64,000 nucleotides of DNA, from the NCBI RefSeq assembly GCF_031846585.1, contig NZ_JAVRHK010000002.1:62001-126000 (forward strand). Direction: 5' to 3'. Source of the stretch: Autumnicola musiva (GTDB lineage: Bacteria > Bacteroidota > Bacteroidia > Flavobacteriales > Flavobacteriaceae). Positions 59,562 through 64,000 of this stretch are shown one piece after another. The notes beneath the pieces are model-generated. The model did no database searches, was not told where the DNA came from, and worked only from the letters and a program-made list of their open reading frames with translations. Within the stretch, counting starts at the first letter, position 1; every line of letters begins with the position of its first letter. The translations under genes and the position numbers were made by a program.

Positions 59562-62500
59562 ATGCTAAATAAAGGCATAAAATTTCTTATAGAAAACAAA
59601 CTAGTAGCAATTATCCTCCTAGTCCTTTTTGTAGGCTGGGGCGTGGTAAATGCCCCTTTTAATTGGGAAACCGGTTTAATTCCGCGCGATCCCGTGGCGG
59701 TAGATGCCATCCCCGATATTGGCGAGAATCAACAAATTGTCTTTACCAAATGGGAGGGGAAATCCCCCCAGGATATAGAAGACCAGATTACCTATCCCCT
59801 TACTACTTCGCTCCTGGGAATTCCCGGTGTGAAAACCATCCGGAGTTCCTCTATGTTTGGGTTTTCCAGTATTTATATCATTTTTGAAGAGGATATTGAG
59901 TTCTACTGGAGCCGTAGCCGGATTTTGGAAAAACTCAATTCCCTGCCGGCAAACCTGCTTCCCGAAGGTGTAAACCCTGCCCTGGGTCCCGATGCTACCG
60001 GGCTGGGCCAGGTTTTTTGGTACACCTTAGAAGGACGTGACAAAGATGGCAATGTTACCGGGGGCTGGGATTTGCACGAACTGCGAAGCATTCAGGATTA
60101 TTATGTGAAATATGGACTTTCCGGTGCCAGCGGGGTTTCCGAAGTTGCATCCATAGGTGGCTATGTGCAGGAATATCAGGTAGATGTGGATCCCGAACTG
60201 ATGCGTCAATACGATATTTCCCTGGCACAGGTGGTAAAGGCCGTAAAGGAAACCAACCGTGATATTGGTGCACAAACCTTGGAAATAAATCAGGCCGAAT
60301 ATTTGGTACGTGGGCTGGGCTACGTTCAGGAAATAGAAGATATTGAAAATGCCGTGGTAACTTCAGAAGAATTTACCAGTATCAAAATAAGCGACATTGC
60401 CAAAGTAAACCTGGGTCCGGAAACCCGCCGTGGTATCCTGGACAAAGAAGGTGCCGAGGTGGTTGGCGGAGTGGTTGTGGCTCGTTATGGCGCAAATCCG
60501 CTGGAAGTAATCAATAATGTAAAGGATAAAATAAATGAACTTAGCCCCGGCCTGCCCACCAAGGTGCTGGAAGATGGTCGCGAGTCGCAGGTAACTATTG
60601 TTCCATTTTACGATCGTACGCAACTGATTCAGGAAACCCTGGGCACGCTTAATGAAGCCCTTACATTGGAAATCCTGATTACGGTACTCGTAATTATCGT
60701 TATGGTTTTTAACCTACGGGCCTCCATCCTCATTTCCGGTTTATTGCCAGTAGCGGTTTTAATGGTCTTTATCTCGATGAAGTTCTTTAATGTCGATGCC
60801 AATATCGTGGCCCTTTCCGGTATTGCCATTGCTATTGGGACCATGGTGGATGTGGGCGTGATCTTATCTGAAAATATCATCCGGCATCTCGATCAGGACA
60901 AAGAACGGAAATATTTGACCACGAATGAAATCGTGTACAATGCTACTGCCGAGGTTTCCGGGGCAATTATGACGGCCGTGCTTACCACCATTATCAGTTT
61001 CCTTCCCGTCTTTACTATGGTGGGGGCAGAGGGGAAACTGTTCCGCCCACTGGCATTTACCAAGACCATGGCACTGGTGGCTTCCCTAGTGGTTGCGCTT
61101 TTCCTTATTCCGCCATTTGCCGCATCTTTCTTTAAGAAACGGACCCGGCGTACTTCCGCGGGCTGGGTAATACAGGGGATTCTGATAATTGCAGGGCTTA
61201 CCGCTATTGTTTTTGGATATTTCATCGGTATTGTCCTAATTGCTTTTGGCGTAACCGGAATACTGCTTCTTAAAAAGAAAATTAGTTCCAAAAGATCAAA
61301 TGTTATCAATATAGCTATTTCGGCTTTCGCCATAGTGCTACTTTTAGCCGAGTATTGGCGTCCGTTGGGTCTGGAAAAAAGTGTTTTCTGGAATTTTATT
61401 GTGGTAGGGATTATATCCTTTGGTTTGCTGGGTGTTTTTGCCCTGTTCCAAAAATTTTATACCCGCATCCTCAATTGGGCCTTGCGCAATAAGTTGTTGT
61501 TCTTGTCGGTGCCCACCGTTTTGGTTATTCTCGGTTTTATGATTATGCGCAACATTGGGCAGGAATTTATGCCCTCACTCAATGAAGGCTCCTTCTTGTT
61601 GATGCCCACTTCGCTGCCCCATGCAGGTGTAGAGGAGAACAAGCGGGTCTTGCAGCAGCTGGATATGGCCGTGGCCGCTATCCCGGAAATTAAGACGGTA
61701 GTGGGCAAGGCAGGTCGTACAGAGTCGGCCCTGGACCCTGCACCTATATCCATGTATGAAAATACAATCCAATACAAACCTGAATATATGCTGAATGAAC
61801 ACGGCGAACGCCAGCGCTACCAGGTAAATGAAGACGGTTTATTTATGTTAAAAAATGGCAAATTGGCAATAAACCCAAGTTTAGAGGTGGACGAAGATGC
61901 AGCTGGCAGTTATAATGACAGCGAAATCGTGGAATTCCACCGCGTAAAAAACAAACAGCTCATTCCAGATGATGACGGGGAATATTACCGTAACTGGCGC
62001 CCCGAAATAGAGTCGCCAGATGATATCTGGAACGAGATCACCGCCGCCACCAAGCTGCCGGGGGTAACCTCGGCGCCCAAGCTCCAGCCCATCGAGACAC
62101 GGCTGGTAATGCTTCAAACGGGGATGCGCGCACCTATGGGAATCAAAGTGCAGGGGCAAAACCTTCGACAAATAGAAGATTTTGGACTCCAACTGGAAGA
62201 CCTGTTAAAGCAAGTGGAAGGTGTAAAAGACGAAGCCGTTTTTGCCGACCGTATTGTTGGAAAACCTTACCTGCTTCTTGATATCAAGCGTGAACGTTTG
62301 GCTCGTTATGGTATTAGCATAGAAGAAGTTCAGCAACTTTTGGAGGTTGCTGTGGGAGGAAAACGCCTAAGTCAAACGGTTGAAGGACGCGAACGCTACG
62401 GTGTACGCGTGCGCTACCCAAGGGAATTGCGGGACAGCCCGGAAGATATGGGCAATATCTATGTTCCGGTTGAGGGCGGCTCGCCGGTGCCGTTAGATGA

Positions 62501-63344
62501 GTTGGTAGATATCCGTTACGAGCAGGGGCCGCAGATAATAAAAAGTGAAGATACCTTCCTTATTGGCTATGTGCTTTTTGATAAACAGGATGGTTTTGCT
62601 GAAGTGGATGTAGTAGAAAATGCCCAGGCCCTTATTCAGGATAAAATCGATAACGGGGAGCTCAGGGTGCCCAAAGGTCTCAGCTATAAATTCACGGGGA
62701 CTTACGAAAACCAGATTCGCGCTGAAAAAACGCTGAGTGTTGTGGTGCCACTGGCACTGATGATTATCTTTTTGATCCTGTACTTTCAGTTTCAAAAAGT
62801 TTCTACCTCGCTTATGATCTTTAGTGGGATCCTCGTGGCTTTTTCTGGCGGGTTTATCCTTATTTGGCTCTATGGCCAGGGTTGGTTCCTGAATTTCGAC
62901 TTTTTTGGCGAAAACCTTCGGCATATGTTTCAGATAAAAACCATAAACCTGAGTGTGGCGGTATGGGTAGGCTTTATCGCCCTCTTTGGTATCGCTACTG
63001 ATGATGGCGTGGTAATGGGTACCTACCTTACCCAAACTTTTGACCGGAACGAGCCCAAGAGCCGAAAGGAAATCCGTAAATCGGTGGTGGAAGCAGGGTC
63101 CAAGCGTGTTCGCCCCGCCTTGATGACCACGGCTACAACAATCCTGGCACTCCTGCCCGTACTGACGTCTTCGGGGCGTGGCAGCGATATTATGATCCCT
63201 ATGGCCATCCCCGCGGTTGGAGGTATGTCTATAGCATTAATCACATTGTTTGTAGTGCCGGTGTTATTTAGTTGGAGAAAAGAAGCCGGCATAAAAACCC
63301 TGGAGACGGCGAATAATGACAAGAGAATTGAAAATAGAAAATAG
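59562..63344 (+). CDS. cusA: CusA/CzcA-family heavy-metal efflux RND pump
   Basis: Proton-driven inner-membrane pump that exports metal through the periplasm and an outer-membrane channel. 1260 aa, about 200 longer than E. coli CusA. The N-terminal helix and PIDAIPDIG-like start (VAVDAIPDIGENQQIVFTKW), FSSIYIIFEED and the TM4-like VALSGIAIAIGTMVDVGVIL are clear. Extra length includes a hydrophobic insert near residues 525-600 and a soluble insert near 745-830. TGMRAPMGIKVQG matches the CusA (Cu/Ag) type more than CzcA. Noticeably richer in G+C than the flanking DNA. Confidence 0.92.
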   Translation: MLNKGIKFLIENKLVAIILLVLFVGWGVVNAPFNWETGLIPRDPVAVDAIPDIGENQQIVFTKWEGKSPQDIEDQITYPLTTSLLGIPGVKTIRSSSMFGFSSIYIIFEEDIEFYWSRSRILEKLNSLPANLLPEGVNPALGPDATGLGQVFWYTLEGRDKDGNVTGGWDLHELRSIQDYYVKYGLSGASGVSEVASIGGYVQEYQVDVDPELMRQYDISLAQVVKAVKETNRDIGAQTLEINQAEYLVRGLGYVQEIEDIENAVVTSEEFTSIKISDIAKVNLGPETRRGILDKEGAEVVGGVVVARYGANPLEVINNVKDKINELSPGLPTKVLEDGRESQVTIVPFYDRTQLIQETLGTLNEALTLEILITVLVIIVMVFNLRASILISGLLPVAVLMVFISMKFFNVDANIVALSGIAIAIGTMVDVGVILSENIIRHLDQDKERKYLTTNEIVYNATAEVSGAIMTAVLTTIISFLPVFTMVGAEGKLFRPLAFTKTMALVASLVVALFLIPPFAASFFKKRTRRTSAGWVIQGILIIAGLTAIVFGYFIGIVLIAFGVTGILLLKKKISSKRSNVINIAISAFAIVLLLAEYWRPLGLEKSVFWNFIVVGIISFGLLGVFALFQKFYTRILNWALRNKLLFLSVPTVLVILGFMIMRNIGQEFMPSLNEGSFLLMPTSLPHAGVEENKRVLQQLDMAVAAIPEIKTVVGKAGRTESALDPAPISMYENTIQYKPEYMLNEHGERQRYQVNEDGLFMLKNGKLAINPSLEVDEDAAGSYNDSEIVEFHRVKNKQLIPDDDGEYYRNWRPEIESPDDIWNEITAATKLPGVTSAPKLQPIETRLVMLQTGMRAPMGIKVQGQNLRQIEDFGLQLEDLLKQVEGVKDEAVFADRIVGKPYLLLDIKRERLARYGISIEEVQQLLEVAVGGKRLSQTVEGRERYGVRVRYPRELRDSPEDMGNIYVPVEGGSPVPLDELVDIRYEQGPQIIKSEDTFLIGYVLFDKQDGFAEVDVVENAQALIQDKIDNGELRVPKGLSYKFTGTYENQIRAEKTLSVVVPLALMIIFLILYFQFQKVSTSLMIFSGILVAFSGGFILIWLYGQGWFLNFDFFGENLRHMFQIKTINLSVAVWVGFIALFGIATDDGVVMGTYLTQTFDRNEPKSRKEIRKSVVEAGSKRVRPALMTTATTILALLPVLTSSGRGSDIMIPMAIPAVGGMSIALITLFVVPVLFSWRKEAGIKTLETANNDKRIENRK

Positions 63345-63360
63345 AAGAAAGCCTTTTACT

Positions 63361-64000
63361 ATGAAATCAAAAGATATTTTAATAATAAAATTGAATAGAA
63401 GAAGCGGAATGCTAGCGGTGATTGTCTCTCTTTTCTTTTTTCTTACAGGAACAGCCCAGCAGCTCCAGCCTTACCTTACCCAGGCTTTGGAAAATAACCC
63501 GAAGATACAGGCGTTTGAACTGCGTTATGAAACGGCCCGGGAGAGGATTGAAGAAGTTGGGGTACTCCCGGAAACCCAGTTCAGCGTAGGCTATTTTGCC
63601 AGCGAACCAGAGACCCGAACGGGCCCACAGCAGTACAAACTATCGGTGCAACAAATGATTCCGTGGTTTGGGACTATCACGGCAAGGGAGAATTATGCAT
63701 CAAGCCTTGCCGATGCCCAATATGTGGAAATCGCCACGGCCCAGAGGCAACTGCTGCTAAATGTGGCCGAAAATTATTACAGGCTTTATGCCATTAGGGC
63801 AAAGCAACGCGTATTGGAACAAAACATAGACCTGCTGGAAGCCTATGAGGAGCTTGCGCTTACTTCCCTGGAGGTAAACCAAGCCTCGTCCGTAGATGTG
63901 CTTCGCCTGCAAATGCGGCAAAACCAGCTACGGGAACGTTTGGAAAACTTCGATGAAGAATTTAAAGCCGAACAAGCCGCTTTCAATACCCTACTCAATG
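63361..64000 (+). CDS. TolC-family outer-membrane efflux protein, N-terminal part
   Basis: Starts at 63361 and stays open to the window end (213 codons seen). Signal segment (LAVIVSLFFFLTGTAQ), then PYLTQALENNPKIQAF, QMIPWFGTITARENYA and helical sequence (QLLLNVAENYYRLYAIRAKQ) typical of OEP/TolC proteins. 16 bp after cusA; forms the pump's outer-membrane exit. Truncated only by the window. Confidence 0.9.
   Translation, partial: MKSKDILIIKLNRRSGMLAVIVSLFFFLTGTAQQLQPYLTQALENNPKIQAFELRYETARERIEEVGVLPETQFSVGYFASEPETRTGPQQYKLSVQQMIPWFGTITARENYASSLADAQYVEIATAQRQLLLNVAENYYRLYAIRAKQRVLEQNIDLLEAYEELALTSLEVNQASSVDVLRLQMRQNQLRERLENFDEEFKAEQAAFNTLLN

Noticed and set aside
62493..63035. 180-codon - strand ORF inside cusA
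   Set aside because: Antisense to conserved RND motifs; no recognisable domain.

Overview
The window looks like a chromosome segment of a marine or sediment Flavobacteriia member (Bacteroidota, Gramella/Salegentibacter-like). The support is the gliding motility/type IX secretion set gldK-gldL-gldM-gldN, Bacteroidota -7 promoter boxes (TAnnTTTG), a CTnDOT-like conjugation gene set, and AT-rich coding DNA. The species assignment is inference.

Layout. (1) 1-12.9 kb, core genome, mostly + strand: topA, an arginase-fold protein with degenerate metal ligands, gldKLMN, a FAD oxidoreductase, a DUF983 protein, an ABC-F ATPase, two small conserved proteins and an initiator tRNA-fMet. (2) 12.9-30.5 kb, an integrative and conjugative element (ICE) beginning just after the tRNA: DUF932 protein, SSB, RadC, a palindrome-rich oriT candidate, a BfmA/BtgA-like accessory protein, a MobB-type relaxase, a VirD4-like coupling ATPase, and on the - strand the transfer block traE-F-G-I-J-K-M-N. 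A PHP-ATPase of the TrlF type, a possible defence gene, sits between the two halves, next to a decayed AlbA_2 gene. (3) 30.6-37.7 kb, metal and thiol cargo: an ArsR/MerTP/MerA-like/GDCCVxC operon behind a clear operator-promoter. A CsoR-family regulator follows, lacking the usual copper ligands. Four successive transcription units here (csoR, thioredoxin-like, Csp copper bundle, MerT-like membrane protein plus outer-membrane protein) share one promoter design: TTTG, 22 nt containing a GC-rich ACC(N)CCC core, then a -7 box. (4) 37.7-40.7 kb: ICE replication-type genes (HTH, initiator-like, DnaC-like ATPase) and an IS21 remnant whose IstB ATPase is fused in frame to an asparaginase-like protein. 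(5) 40.7-58.2 kb, - strand: a stress and metal island with an MFS transporter, CopB-type ATPase, PPK2, beta-CASP hydrolase, ATP-cone nuclease, two universal stress proteins, archaeal-type class I aldolase and type II GAPDH, an APC permease, NDH-2, a membrane-anchored AlbA_2 protein, small copper proteins and an AraC regulator with a metal-domain-like N-terminus. (6) 58.3-64 kb: divergent HYC_CC_PP paralogs, then a CusA-type RND pump and a TolC-type partner cut by the window end.

How it fits together. The ICE backbone supplies transfer, and its cargo handles mercury, copper and thiol stress by uptake and reduction, buffering, efflux, and energy or central-carbon backup under stress. No integrase and no second copy of the tRNA end were seen, so the right boundary is either outside the window or lost. 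All family assignments come from reading motifs by eye; no database search was run.
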